NCBI RefSeq assembly: GCF_020103725.1
Contig: NZ_JAHXBG010000044.1
Span: forward strand, 1-59,024
Direction of reading: 5' to 3'
DNA: 59,024 nucleotides
Origin: Hyalangium gracile
GTDB lineage: Bacteria > Myxococcota > Myxococcia > Myxococcales > Myxococcaceae
The notes under the pieces are model-generated. The model saw only the letters and a list, made by a program, of their open reading frames with translations. It searched no databases and was not told the DNA's origin. A program made the position numbers and the translations under genes. Of this stretch, positions 33,403-43,923 are shown piece by piece. How positions within the stretch are numbered: position 1 is the stretch's first letter; the number at the start of each line of letters is the position of its first letter.

Positions 33403-34545
33403 TCAGGAGTCGAGCACGCCGGAGTCGAGCACGCCGGAGCCGAGCACTACGTCGAGCGCGCGCTGCATGGCGGTGCTCATGCCCAGCTCCTCGGCCTGAG
33501 CGGGCGTGCACCAGCGCAGCTCATGGAAGCCCGGAGCACGGGTGGGGCGCTGCCGGCCGGCCACGCGCAGCAGCCTCAGGGTGAGGGTGCGGTGGGTGAG
33601 CTGGCGCTGCACCGTCCCGAGCGCGGCCCTCGCGGTGACGGACACGCCGAGTGCGTCCGAGAGCCGCGTGGCGGCGGTGGCGTCGGGAGCCTCGGGCTCC
33701 ACCTCCGCGGCGGGCAGCTCCCACAGCCCGCCGAACAGCCCCTTCTCCGCGCGCCGGGCGAAGAGGAGCGTGTCCTGGTGAGTCCACACCGCCAGTGCCA
33801 GCGTCAGGCGCTTGGGGGCAGCCCGCACCTTGGCGGGAGGCAGCTCCGCCACCCGGCCATGCTGGAAGGCCAGACACGCGCCGCGCACGGGGCACAGCAG
33901 ACACAGCGGGCTCTCCGGTCGGCAGACCGTGGCGCCGTGCTCCATGAGGGCCTGGTTGAGGTCCCCCGGCCGCTCTCCCTTCACCAGCGCGTCGGCCAGC
34001 TCCCACAGGCGGGCCTCGCGGGCCCGGTCCCCCGGAGCGCCCTCCACCTCGAAGAGGCGGGAGAGGACGCGGGCCACGTTGCCATCCACCAGCGGGGCCT
34101 CTTCTCCGAAGGCGATGGAGGCCACGGCCCCCGCGGTGTAGCGCCCGAAGCCGGGCAGGGTGAGCAGGGCGTGCGCGGAGGAGGGGAGCCGTCCACCGAA
34201 GCGAGCCACCACCTCCTGGGCGGCGCGGTGCAGGTTGCGCGCGCGAGAGTAGTACCCGAGCCCCTTCCACGCGGCGAGCACGTCATCCAGCGGAGCCCGG
34301 GCCAGCGCCTCCACGGTGGGAAAGCGCGCGAGGAACCGCTCCCAGTAGGGGATGACGGTGCTCACCTGGGTCTGCTGGAGCATCACCTCGCTCAGCCAGA
34401 TGGCGTACGGGTCCTTCGTGCGGCGCCAGGGCAGATCCCTTCGCTCGCGGTCGTACCAGGCCAGCAGGGGCTCACGGATGGAAGTCAGTCGCCTGGCGTC
34501 GGGCGCGGGCTCCGGCGCCGGCACGGCGGATGCGCGCTTCCTCAT
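33403..34545 (-). CDS. mutY: A/G-specific adenine glycosylase
   Basis: MutY removes adenine mispaired with 8-oxoguanine. It has 380 residues (E. coli 350). N-terminal PWRRTKDPYAIWLSEVMLQQ contains the catalytic Glu region. The helix-hairpin-helix and Asp segment is LPGFGRYTAGAVASIAFGE followed by VDGNVARVLSR. The 4Fe-4S cluster is Cys-x6-Cys-x2-Cys-x5-Cys in CRPESPLCLLCPVRGAC. A C-terminal NUDT1-like domain follows (LPPAKVRAAPKRLTLALAV). The last residues are a small tandem repeat (GVLDSGVLDS) derived from a 15 bp DNA repeat. The start overlaps the SDR gene by 4 bp. Confidence 0.95.
   Translation of the reverse strand: MRKRASAVPAPEPAPDARRLTSIREPLLAWYDRERRDLPWRRTKDPYAIWLSEVMLQQTQVSTVIPYWERFLARFPTVEALARAPLDDVLAAWKGLGYYSRARNLHRAAQEVVARFGGRLPSSAHALLTLPGFGRYTAGAVASIAFGEEAPLVDGNVARVLSRLFEVEGAPGDRAREARLWELADALVKGERPGDLNQALMEHGATVCRPESPLCLLCPVRGACLAFQHGRVAELPPAKVRAAPKRLTLALAVWTHQDTLLFARRAEKGLFGGLWELPAAEVEPEAPDATAATRLSDALGVSVTARAALGTVQRQLTHRTLTLRLLRVAGRQRPTRAPGFHELRWCTPAQAEELGMSTAMQRALDVVLGSGVLDSGVLDS
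33406..33447. repeat. 15-bp tandem repeat at the mutY 3' end
   Basis: Two perfect copies of GGAGTCGAGCACGCC (33406-33420 and 33421-33435) are followed by a partial third copy with one change (33436-33447). The repeat encodes the GVLDS tail of MutY in frame, so changes in copy number would lengthen or shorten the protein without a frameshift. Confidence 0.85.
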
Positions 34546-35357
34546 GACTCCTGCCGCTTGACCATCTTGCCGATCATTCGCCGCGCCACGCGATCGAACA
34601 GGCCCGGCGCGAGGCGGTTGGCGAGCACCATCACCCGCCCTGGCAGGGTGAGGATGGTGTCCCGGCGCTGTCGGCGGCTGGCCTTCACCATGGCCGCGGC
34701 CACCTCGTCCGCGCTCATCTGCTTCAAGGGCGGTGCGCTCTGCCTCCAGCCCTCCGCGTTGAGCCGGTGCTCGCGGAACTCCGTCTCCGTGAAGCCCGGG
34801 GACACGAGGAGCACGGAGATGTTCTCGGCCGCCAGTTCCGCGCGCAGGGACTCGGTGAGCGCGTTCACCGCCGCCTTGGCCGCGCCGTAGCCCCCGAGCA
34901 GCGGCAGCCCCCGGTGCCCCAGCACGGAGCTGACGTTGACGATCTGCGCTCCCGGGCGCCTGCGCAGCAGCGGCAGGGCGGCGCGCGTGACGCGCACCAG
35001 GGCGAAGAAGTTCACCTCGAACACCTGGCGGAGCTGCTCCTCGGCCAGCGCCTCCACCGGGCCGAACAGCCCGATGCCCGCGTTGTTGATGAGGATGTCC
35101 AGGCCCCCGTGCGACGCCTGCGTCTCGCGCATCAGCCGCTCCACGTCCTCCGGGCGGGTGATGTCACAGCGCACCGCGAGCGCTCGGGCGCCCAGGCCCT
35201 CCACCTCGCGCACCACCTCTCGCAACAACTCCTCGCGACGCGCGGCGAGGACCAGGTGGGCTCCCTGGGCGGCATAGGCACGCGCGGCGGCCCGGCCAAT
35301 CCCGCTCGACGCTCCGGTGATGAGGACGACGCGTCCGACGAAGGCTCCAGAAGGCAT
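34542..35357 (-). CDS. Short-chain dehydrogenase/reductase
   Basis: A 271-residue classical SDR. NAD(P)-binding TGASSGIGRAAARAYAAQ is near residue 14. NNAG appears in ILINNAGIGLFGP. The catalytic triad is Ser in VNVSSVLG and Tyr/Lys in GGYGAAKAAV, and the C-terminal SPGFTETEF is the usual substrate loop. The substrate is unknown. The stop overlaps the mutY start by 4 bp, so the two are probably co-expressed; there is no obvious functional link. Confidence 0.92.
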   Translation of the reverse strand: MPSGAFVGRVVLITGASSGIGRAAARAYAAQGAHLVLAARREELLREVVREVEGLGARALAVRCDITRPEDVERLMRETQASHGGLDILINNAGIGLFGPVEALAEEQLRQVFEVNFFALVRVTRAALPLLRRRPGAQIVNVSSVLGHRGLPLLGGYGAAKAAVNALTESLRAELAAENISVLLVSPGFTETEFREHRLNAEGWRQSAPPLKQMSADEVAAAMVKASRRQRRDTILTLPGRVMVLANRLAPGLFDRVARRMIGKMVKRQES

Positions 35358-35405
35358 GGTGAGGTGTACCTTACCTGCCTGGTAGGCCCTGGCGCATCTC
35401 CTTCC

Positions 35406-36401
35406 TCATGTCGGATTCGTCGGCGCGGTGGCGGCGGTCTCCGCCTGCTCGCTCTCGGGCAGCGCGAGCAGCCGCACCCGGAAGCACGTGCCGCGGCCCA
35501 CGGTGCTCTCCGCGGAGATCTCCCCGCCCATGTTGTGGATGATGCCGTGGCTGATGGACAGCCCCAGCCCCGTTCCGGCTCCCACCGGCCGGGTGGAGAA
35601 GAAGGGCTCGAACACGTGCTTCAGCATCTCCTCGGACATGCCGGCGCCGGTGTCCCGGATCTCCACCACCACCTTCCCCTGCTCCGTGAACAGGCGCACC
35701 CGCACCTCGTTCCGCTCCGGCGCTCCCTCCGGAATGGCCTGGACCGCGTTGATGAGCAGGTTGAGGAACACCTGCTCCAGGCGAGCCTCGCTCCCGCTCA
35801 CCTCGGGCACTTCCTCCAGATGCCGCACCAGGCGCGCCCGGTAGCTCAGCTCCCGCTGGGTGATGCCCAGCGACGCCTCGAGCGCTCGCCGCACGTTGGC
35901 CCGTCCTCGGGCCTCGGTGTTGCCGCGCGCGAAGGTCCTCAGGTTGCCGGTGAGGCGCTGGATGCGCGAGGCACCCTCCTGCGCCTCGGAGAGCGCCTCC
36001 ACGCAGTCCTCCATCGTCTCCTTCAGCCGCGCCAGCTCCGCCGCGCCGAGCGGCCCCTTCAGGCCCTGCCGGAGCAAGGCCACTCCCTCCGCGATGAAGT
36101 TGAGGTTGGAGGAGATGTAGCTCAGCGGGTTGTTCACCTCGTGCGCCACCCCGGACGCCAGCGTGCCCATGGCCGCCAGCCGGTCCGCCTGGAGCAGCCG
36201 CTGCTCCATGAGCTTGTGCTGGGTGATGTCGCGAATGAGGAACACCACCGTCCGCCGGTTCGGCACCCGGACCGCGTCCGCGCTGAACCAGCGCAGCCCC
36301 ATGGCCACCTGCAGGTTGTATTCGAAGCGATCGGGCTTCCCCGTCTCCAGGACGCCCCGCAGCCGCTCCATGAAGGGCTCGGCGGCCTGGGGACCGAACA
36401 C
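35406..36401 (-). CDS. PAS-domain sensor histidine kinase, start unclear
   Basis: The recognised frame is coding for at least 331 residues from GTG at 36401. It holds the second half of a PAS domain, a HisKA domain with H-box ASGVAHEVNNPLSY (phospho-acceptor His), and the HATPase N box (about LLINAVQAIPEG), G1 (EIRDTGAGMSEEM), F and G2 (GTGLGLSIS) boxes. There is no membrane segment. The same frame is clearly coding upstream (GIVFELDADGRYLEI and more of the PAS domain) to an in-frame TAG at 36654-36656, but no ATG, GTG or TTG lies in that stretch. So the annotated start cuts a domain. A CTG start, a nearby frameshift (ATG at 36610 is one base out of frame), or a decayed N-terminus are all possible. 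Confidence 0.7.
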   Translation of the reverse strand: MFGPQAAEPFMERLRGVLETGKPDRFEYNLQVAMGLRWFSADAVRVPNRRTVVFLIRDITQHKLMEQRLLQADRLAAMGTLASGVAHEVNNPLSYISSNLNFIAEGVALLRQGLKGPLGAAELARLKETMEDCVEALSEAQEGASRIQRLTGNLRTFARGNTEARGRANVRRALEASLGITQRELSYRARLVRHLEEVPEVSGSEARLEQVFLNLLINAVQAIPEGAPERNEVRVRLFTEQGKVVVEIRDTGAGMSEEMLKHVFEPFFSTRPVGAGTGLGLSISHGIIHNMGGEISAESTVGRGTCFRVRLLALPESEQAETAATAPTNPT

Positions 36402-36653
36402 CTCGGCCAGGGTGCGCCCCAGCGTCAGCTCCCGAGGCGCCGCCAGCAGCTCCTCGGAGCGCGTCCAGATCTCCAGGTACCTGCCGTCCGCATCCAGCTC
36501 GAAGACGATGCCGTCCGTGAGCGCGACGGCGAAGCCCAGGCGCGCCTCGGCGGCCTCCAGCAGGGTGTCCAGGGATTCGGCGATGTGCGAGGGCCTCCAC
36601 CCCCAATCATGGGCCAGCCACGTGGGGCTCGGGCAGCTGGGTCGGCTTCTACC

Positions 36654-37042
36654 CTAGGGTGGGGAAGGAGGCGGAGGAGGAGGCGGCTCCTTCCTGCTCA
36701 CGTCTCCCACGTCGACCGTCTGGCCTTCACCGACGGTGAAGGGAATCCGCTTGCCCTCGAGCTCGATGCTCAAGTGCTCGGGTCTGGGAACCGTGAGCCC
36801 CAGCTCCTTGCTGGCGTGGCCCGGGGCGTCGACCTGGAGCCGGTAGGTGCCCGGTTCGAGCTCCGTGGTGCGGAAGGCTCCCTGGTCGTCGGTGGTGAGG
36901 GTCGTCCCGTCCTGGAATGGGAGTTCTTGTCCAGGACGTGGCCGATGAGCGGATGGCCGGGCTGCAGCTGGAACCGGGCCAGTGGTGGGGCGCCAGACTC
37001 GGGCTCGATGATCTCCAGGATCGCGCACCGGCCTGGACACAC
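36654..37042 (-). pseudogene. Frameshifted carboxypeptidase-regulatory-like domain
   Basis: Two frames each contain one half of a plausible protein. From GTG at 37042: CPGRCAILEIIEPES...GHVLDK. Then, one base out of frame near 36924-36930: LPFQDGTTLTTDDQGAFRTT and DAPGHASKELGL. Together they read like a short Ig-like/carboxypeptidase regulatory domain ending in a Pro-rich tail before TAG at 36654-36656. Neither half makes sense alone. The ending frame is the same as that of the following histidine kinase gene. No clear start or signal peptide is seen, so the 5' end may also be lost. A sequencing error near 36927 is possible. Confidence 0.6.
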
Positions 37043-37109
37043 CGCCAGTGTACCGCTCCCTGGGCGTGGAGTGCCCGGGCCGGGGCTCCTCCTGGGAAGG
37101 TCGGAGGGG

Positions 37110-37349
37110 CTACTTCTTGCTGGAGCGGCTCCGGCCGCCGCTGCTGCGCTTGCCACCCTTGCGGCTCGCGGACTTGCCGGAGTTGGCGATCTTCGCGGCG
37201 CGGGCCTTGGGCATCCCCTTGCGCTTGAGCGCCTTGTACTGGCGCGGGTTCTTGGTCGCGGCGCCGCCCTTGCGGCTGCTGCTGCTCTTGCTGCGGCTGC
37301 TGCTCTTGCTGCTGCTGCTGCTGCTGCTCTTGCTCCGGCTCGATGCCAT
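37110..37349 (-). CDS. Small Lys/Ser-rich protein with DUF7218-like core
   Basis: ATG at 37349 follows AGGAGAGCCC, giving 79 residues. The first 25 are a Ser/Lys/Arg low-complexity repeat (SSRSKSSSSSSSKSSSRSK). The core KNPRQYKALKRKGMPKARAAKIAN resembles the DUF7218 (plasma-membrane-stress/low-complexity) helix pair seen in many bacteria. The C-terminus is again basic (GGKRSSGGRSRSSKK). The charge suggests nucleic acid binding or a disordered role; neither is shown. The Ser/Lys repeat is encoded by a CTG/CTT repeat tract on the opposite strand. Confidence 0.7.
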   Translation of the reverse strand: MASSRSKSSSSSSSKSSSRSKSSSSRKGGAATKNPRQYKALKRKGMPKARAAKIANSGKSASRKGGKRSSGGRSRSSKK

Positions 37350-37508
37350 GGGCTCTCCTCTCAGGGAGTGCTGCCCGAAAGCGGGCAACATCCTCAACCA
37401 AGCTAGGGAGCGCCTCTGTGGGTGGAAAGTCCCTGCACTTCGCTCCAGGTATGCAATCGGACACCTGTCCAGACGTAGCTCCCGGTCGTCGTCCGGGAGG
37501 AAGGTGTC

Positions 37509-38363
37509 ATGCAGCGATCATTGAGCTGGTGGGGAGTCCTCGCGTTGGCCTGCGCGGGGTGCGCGCATGTCGAGGCGCGGGAGCGGTTCGAGCAGTCCTT
37601 CGAGCAGACCGTGGAGGGGCCCATCTCGCGCGTCGAGGTGGATACCTCCTCGGGGGATGTGCGCATCCGGGGTGTCCCGGGGGCGAGGCTCACGGTGACG
37701 GGGCAGATCTCCGCTCGCGCGGGCAGCACGGAGAAGGCGCGCGCCATCGCCGAGCAGATCGTGCGGGCACCGCCCGTGGAGCGCTCGGGGGATGTGCTGT
37801 ACGTGGGCCGGCATCTGGAGGTGGACTCGGGCCTGCTCCAGTGGGTGTCCATCGACTATGAGGTGGTCGTGCCCCCCGAGGTGGCGGCGTCCATCGACAG
37901 CGCCTCGGGGGATGTCGAGGTTCAGGGGGTGCAGGGCGCCGTGAAGGTCGACAGCTCCTCGGGGGACGTGAGGCTGACCCAGGTGGGCTCGGCTCGCATC
38001 AACAGCTCCTCGGGGGACGTGGTGCTCGAGGAAGTCGCGGGAGACCTCGAGGTCGACAGCTCCAGTGGCGACGTGACGGTCCGGGCAACGCCGCGCCGCC
38101 AGGCTCGGTGGGACCTCGACGCGAGCTCGGGGGACATCTCCCTGGCCGTGGAGGCCGACGCTGCCTTCCACCTGGATGCGTCGACGTCGTCGGGCGGTGT
38201 GAAGAGCGAGCTCCCCATCCGGATCCAGGGGACGTTCGAGGACGACGAGCTGCACGGCCAGGTGGGCGAGGGCGCCAGCGAGGCGACCGTGAAGGCCAGC
38301 ACGTCGAGCGGCGACATCACCCTCCGCCAGCAAGGGCCGGCGAGGCCTGGCGCTGCCCGCTAG
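37509..38363 (+). CDS. DUF4097-type beta-repeat lipoprotein
   Basis: ATG at 37509 follows GGGAGGAAGG. The 284-residue product has a lipoprotein signal with Cys18 (ALACAGCAH). After it come about nine copies of a beta-solenoid unit with S-S/A-S-G-D ([48 protein letters not shown]), the pattern of DUF4097 proteins. Such proteins lie at the cell surface or periplasm; activity is unknown. The repeat is a different version of the shallow beta helix in the GGAS proteins at the left of the window. It ends in a 4 bp convergent overlap with the N-acetyltransferase gene. Confidence 0.85.
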   Translation: MQRSLSWWGVLALACAGCAHVEARERFEQSFEQTVEGPISRVEVDTSSGDVRIRGVPGARLTVTGQISARAGSTEKARAIAEQIVRAPPVERSGDVLYVGRHLEVDSGLLQWVSIDYEVVVPPEVAASIDSASGDVEVQGVQGAVKVDSSSGDVRLTQVGSARINSSSGDVVLEEVAGDLEVDSSSGDVTVRATPRRQARWDLDASSGDISLAVEADAAFHLDASTSSGGVKSELPIRIQGTFEDDELHGQVGEGASEATVKASTSSGDITLRQQGPARPGAAR

Positions 38364-39169
38364 AGCCGCTGGAGCGCGGCCTCCAGCTCCGGAGTCTCCG
38401 GGAGCTTCACCCGGAAGTCCCGCTCGAGCGTCTCGCGGAGCTCCGCGGCGCTGGTGAGGTGGCGCTGCTCGGTGGCGCCGCTGAGGTGGTGGATGGAGAG
38501 CTGGGTGTTGCGCAGGGCGTAGCGCCGATCCGGCTCTACCCGCGCGGCGATGAGGCCCGTTCGGAAGTGCGAGCGGGGGTGGGTGGAGAGGTAGTAGTTG
38601 GTGACCTCGTAGTCCGGCTGGAACTGCTCCTGCAGATCGAAGCGGTAGAGCGTCTTCCACTCGCCGCGCACCTGGGCCTGCAGCCGGTAGTCGCCGGCAG
38701 CCTCGACGAAGCGGAAGGGCTCATGCGGGGTGGCCTGCTCCACGCCGGGCTCCAGGCGCAGCACGCCGGTCAGCGTCATCCCTCCGAAGCCGACGTCGAC
38801 GATGGAGGGCTGACCGTCGAGGTTCACGCGCAGGAGCATGTGCCCGCGCGCCGTCACCGCGTCCTCGGGCTGGTTCCAGAGGACGCGGGCGGCCAGGCCA
38901 TGGACGTCGAACCCGATGGCCTCGAGCGCGTGCTTGAACAGCAGGTTGTGCTCGAAGCAGTAGCCCCCGCGCCGCTCGAGGATGAGCTTGCGCTCCAGCG
39001 AGGCCGGATCCAGCGGCACGGGCAGGCCCAGCAGCGGGTTCAGGTTCTCGAAGGGGATGGCGCGCGCGTGGAGGAGGACGAGCGCCTTGAGGACCTCCAG
39101 CGTGGGCCGCACCCCCAGGGTGAAGCCGATGCGGCGCAGGTAGGCGTTCAGATCGATGGTGGCAGTCAT
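38360..39169 (-). CDS. nat: Arylamine N-acetyltransferase
   Basis: ATG at 39169 ([15 protein letters not shown]) gives 269 residues, the usual length. The Cys-His-Asp triad is visible: Cys in [10 protein letters not shown], His in ARGHMLLRV, and Asp in IVDVGFGG. It transfers an acetyl group from acetyl-CoA to arylamines or hydrazines; in actinobacteria and others related enzymes also close amide bonds in natural products. No biosynthetic partner is next to it. A longer frame runs to 39232 but without a better ribosome site. It is convergent with the DUF4097 gene. Confidence 0.93.
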   Translation of the reverse strand: MTATIDLNAYLRRIGFTLGVRPTLEVLKALVLLHARAIPFENLNPLLGLPVPLDPASLERKLILERRGGYCFEHNLLFKHALEAIGFDVHGLAARVLWNQPEDAVTARGHMLLRVNLDGQPSIVDVGFGGMTLTGVLRLEPGVEQATPHEPFRFVEAAGDYRLQAQVRGEWKTLYRFDLQEQFQPDYEVTNYYLSTHPRSHFRTGLIAARVEPDRRYALRNTQLSIHHLSGATEQRHLTSAAELRETLERDFRVKLPETPELEAALQRL

Positions 39170-39188
39170 GGCAGCGATGGCGTGGACC

Positions 39189-42113
<2,925 letters not shown>

Positions 42114-42310
42114 GAGCGGATCTTCCCTGCGGTTGAGAAAAGGGTCGGCTCTCCATTATCGCGAGTCGCCGCCAGAAGACGCACAGGGGCTGGTACCCCG
42201 AGTAAATCCAATAGGTTGGGTGTCTAAAGCGCGGGAACGCAACTTTTCCCTGGGGGATCCGGAAAACCAGGATGACGTTGTACTTTTCGAGAAAGATCGA
42301 GGCTCACGCC

Positions 42311-42799
42311 ATGCGCAGCCTGAAGCTCAACACCCCCAAGCTCTCCCGGCAGCCCCGCGTTTCCGAGCGGCCTGCGGCGACCACCCCCGCTCGTAACGGG
42401 GGGATCGTCCCCACGGCGCCCCGCCGTCCCGGGCTGGGGGATGGCTTCGAGAAGCCGGGCAGGGGGACTGTTGGCGGTCAGGGGGGCTCGGTGTTCGAGC
42501 CTGGCAAGAAGCCGCGGCTGCCCATCGATACCAAGCGGCCCACCGGCCCCACCACCCGGCCCACCCTGTCCGACGACGTCATCGACAAGCTGAAGAAGGC
42601 CGGTGAGGACATCGCGGTCCGCCTGGGCGGCGAGGCGAAGACGAAGGACGTCCGCCAGGAGGCGTGGACCGCCGTCCAGTCGCTCAACCTGGGGAGCAGG
42701 AAGCTGCAGCGTCAGGCCTTCAACCTCGTGATGAACAGCTACCGCTGCGCCATCTCGGGCAGCGGCGCCTCCGGCCCCCGCCACATGGGAACGGACTAG
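42311..42799 (+). CDS. Hypothetical protein
   Basis: ATG at 42311 (GAGG about 8 bases upstream) gives 162 residues; ATG at 42272 is also possible. The first 95 residues are Pro/Arg/Gly-rich and probably disordered. Residues 95-150 are helical (SDDVIDKLKKAGEDIAVRLG, then QSLNLGSRKLQRQAFNLVM). No signal peptide or known domain is seen, and no family is recognised. It is divergent from the large kinase gene and followed 67 bp later by the nuclease gene. Confidence 0.65.
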   Translation: MRSLKLNTPKLSRQPRVSERPAATTPARNGGIVPTAPRRPGLGDGFEKPGRGTVGGQGGSVFEPGKKPRLPIDTKRPTGPTTRPTLSDDVIDKLKKAGEDIAVRLGGEAKTKDVRQEAWTAVQSLNLGSRKLQRQAFNLVMNSYRCAISGSGASGPRHMGTD

Positions 42800-42866
42800 T
42801 TTCGCGGGCTCCTTGCCCGCCCCCCTTCTGGCCGGGCGGGCGAGATCGTAGGATGCGCCCCTCCGA

Positions 42867-43868
42867 ATGCGGCGCACCACGCTCACCAATGACTTCTCCT
42901 GGTCGAAGAGTCGCCACGAGAAGTTCTCCGAATGCCTCCGGGCCTACTACCTCTACTACTACCGCTCCTGGGGCGGATGGGAGGCGGAGGCCCCCAAGGA
43001 CGTGCGCGAGCTGTACGTCCTCAAGAAGCTGAACAACCGCTACAGCTGGGCGGGCAGCGTGGTGCACGAGTGCGTGCGGGACGTGCTGCTGGACTGGCAG
43101 GCGGGGCGCTCGGTGGAACTGGCCGACGTGGAGGCCCGGGCGCGGCGGCTGATGCAGGATGACTTCCGGCACTCGGTGAAGAAGGCCTACTGGACGCAGA
43201 AGCACCGCAAGCCGTTCACCGGGCTGGTGGAGCACGAGTACGGCGAGCCGGTGCCGGACGAGGCCTGGAAGCAGAACTGGGAGACGGTGCGCCAGGCGCT
43301 GGGGTGGTTCTTCTCCTCGCGGTGGCCGGCGCTGGCCCGCTCACTCAAGCCGGCGCAGTGGCTGGAGGTGGACGCGGGCTTCGACTTCTCCAGCTTCACC
43401 CTGGACGGGGTGAAGGTGTTCGCCATCCCGGACTTCGCCTACGTGGACGACACGGGCGCGCCGGTGGTGGTGGACTGGAAGACGGGCAAGGCGCGTGACG
43501 GGTATGACGAGCAGGTGCTGGGCTACGCGCTCTACGTGTCCCAGCGCTACAAGCTGCCGGTGGAGAAGGTGCGCGCCTCGCTGGTGTACCTGAACGAGGG
43601 GCTGGAGCAGGACGTCCAGGTGGACCTGGCGGCCATGGAGGCCTTCAAGGCGCGCTTTGCCCAGAGCGTGGCGAGCATGCGCGGCATGCTCACGGACGTG
43701 GCCACCAACACGCCGAAGGACGCCACCGCCTTCCCGATGACGGAGAACGTGGCCATGTGCGTGCGCTGTGCCTTCCGGCGGCCCTGCGGGCGCCTGGAGG
43801 CGGCGGCGCAGTTCCAGGCACAGCAGCAGCAGGCACAGGGCCCGGCGCCGACGCCGAAGGTGGCCTGA
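42867..43868 (+). CDS. PD-(D/E)XK nuclease with Cas4/AddB-like Fe-S cysteines
   Basis: A 333-residue RecB-family nuclease. The N-terminal Cys (FSECLRAYYLYYYRSW) and the C-terminal Cys-x2-Cys-x5-Cys (MCVRCAFRRPCG) match the four-Cys 4Fe-4S site of Cas4 and AddB. The nuclease core has Asp in AIPDFAYV and the D-x-K pair in VVDWKTGKARDGY, then QVLGYALYV, a RecB motif. There is no helicase domain and no Cas protein nearby, so it is a stand-alone exonuclease-like enzyme, perhaps in DNA repair. The final 20 residues are Gln/Ala/Pro-rich. Confidence 0.88.
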   Translation: MRRTTLTNDFSWSKSRHEKFSECLRAYYLYYYRSWGGWEAEAPKDVRELYVLKKLNNRYSWAGSVVHECVRDVLLDWQAGRSVELADVEARARRLMQDDFRHSVKKAYWTQKHRKPFTGLVEHEYGEPVPDEAWKQNWETVRQALGWFFSSRWPALARSLKPAQWLEVDAGFDFSSFTLDGVKVFAIPDFAYVDDTGAPVVVDWKTGKARDGYDEQVLGYALYVSQRYKLPVEKVRASLVYLNEGLEQDVQVDLAAMEAFKARFAQSVASMRGMLTDVATNTPKDATAFPMTENVAMCVRCAFRRPCGRLEAAAQFQAQQQQAQGPAPTPKVA

Positions 43869-43923
43869 GCCCGGGTCATGAGATGACCTCCGGCTGGGAA
43901 GGCGCTCAAGGTTACCCTACATG

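Noticed and set aside
35371-36606. Alternative minus-strand frame over the histidine kinase, 411 codons with an ATG
   Set aside because: It lacks any kinase motif while the frame at 35406-36401 has all of them.
34767-37406. Plus-strand open frame of 879 codons across the SDR and histidine kinase genes
   Set aside because: Antisense shadow of real minus-strand genes; composition is that of a frame artefact.
43874-43888. Small perfect hairpin GGTCAT-GAG-ATGACC between convergent genes
   Set aside because: Six-base stem without a T run is weak as a terminator; left as an observation only.
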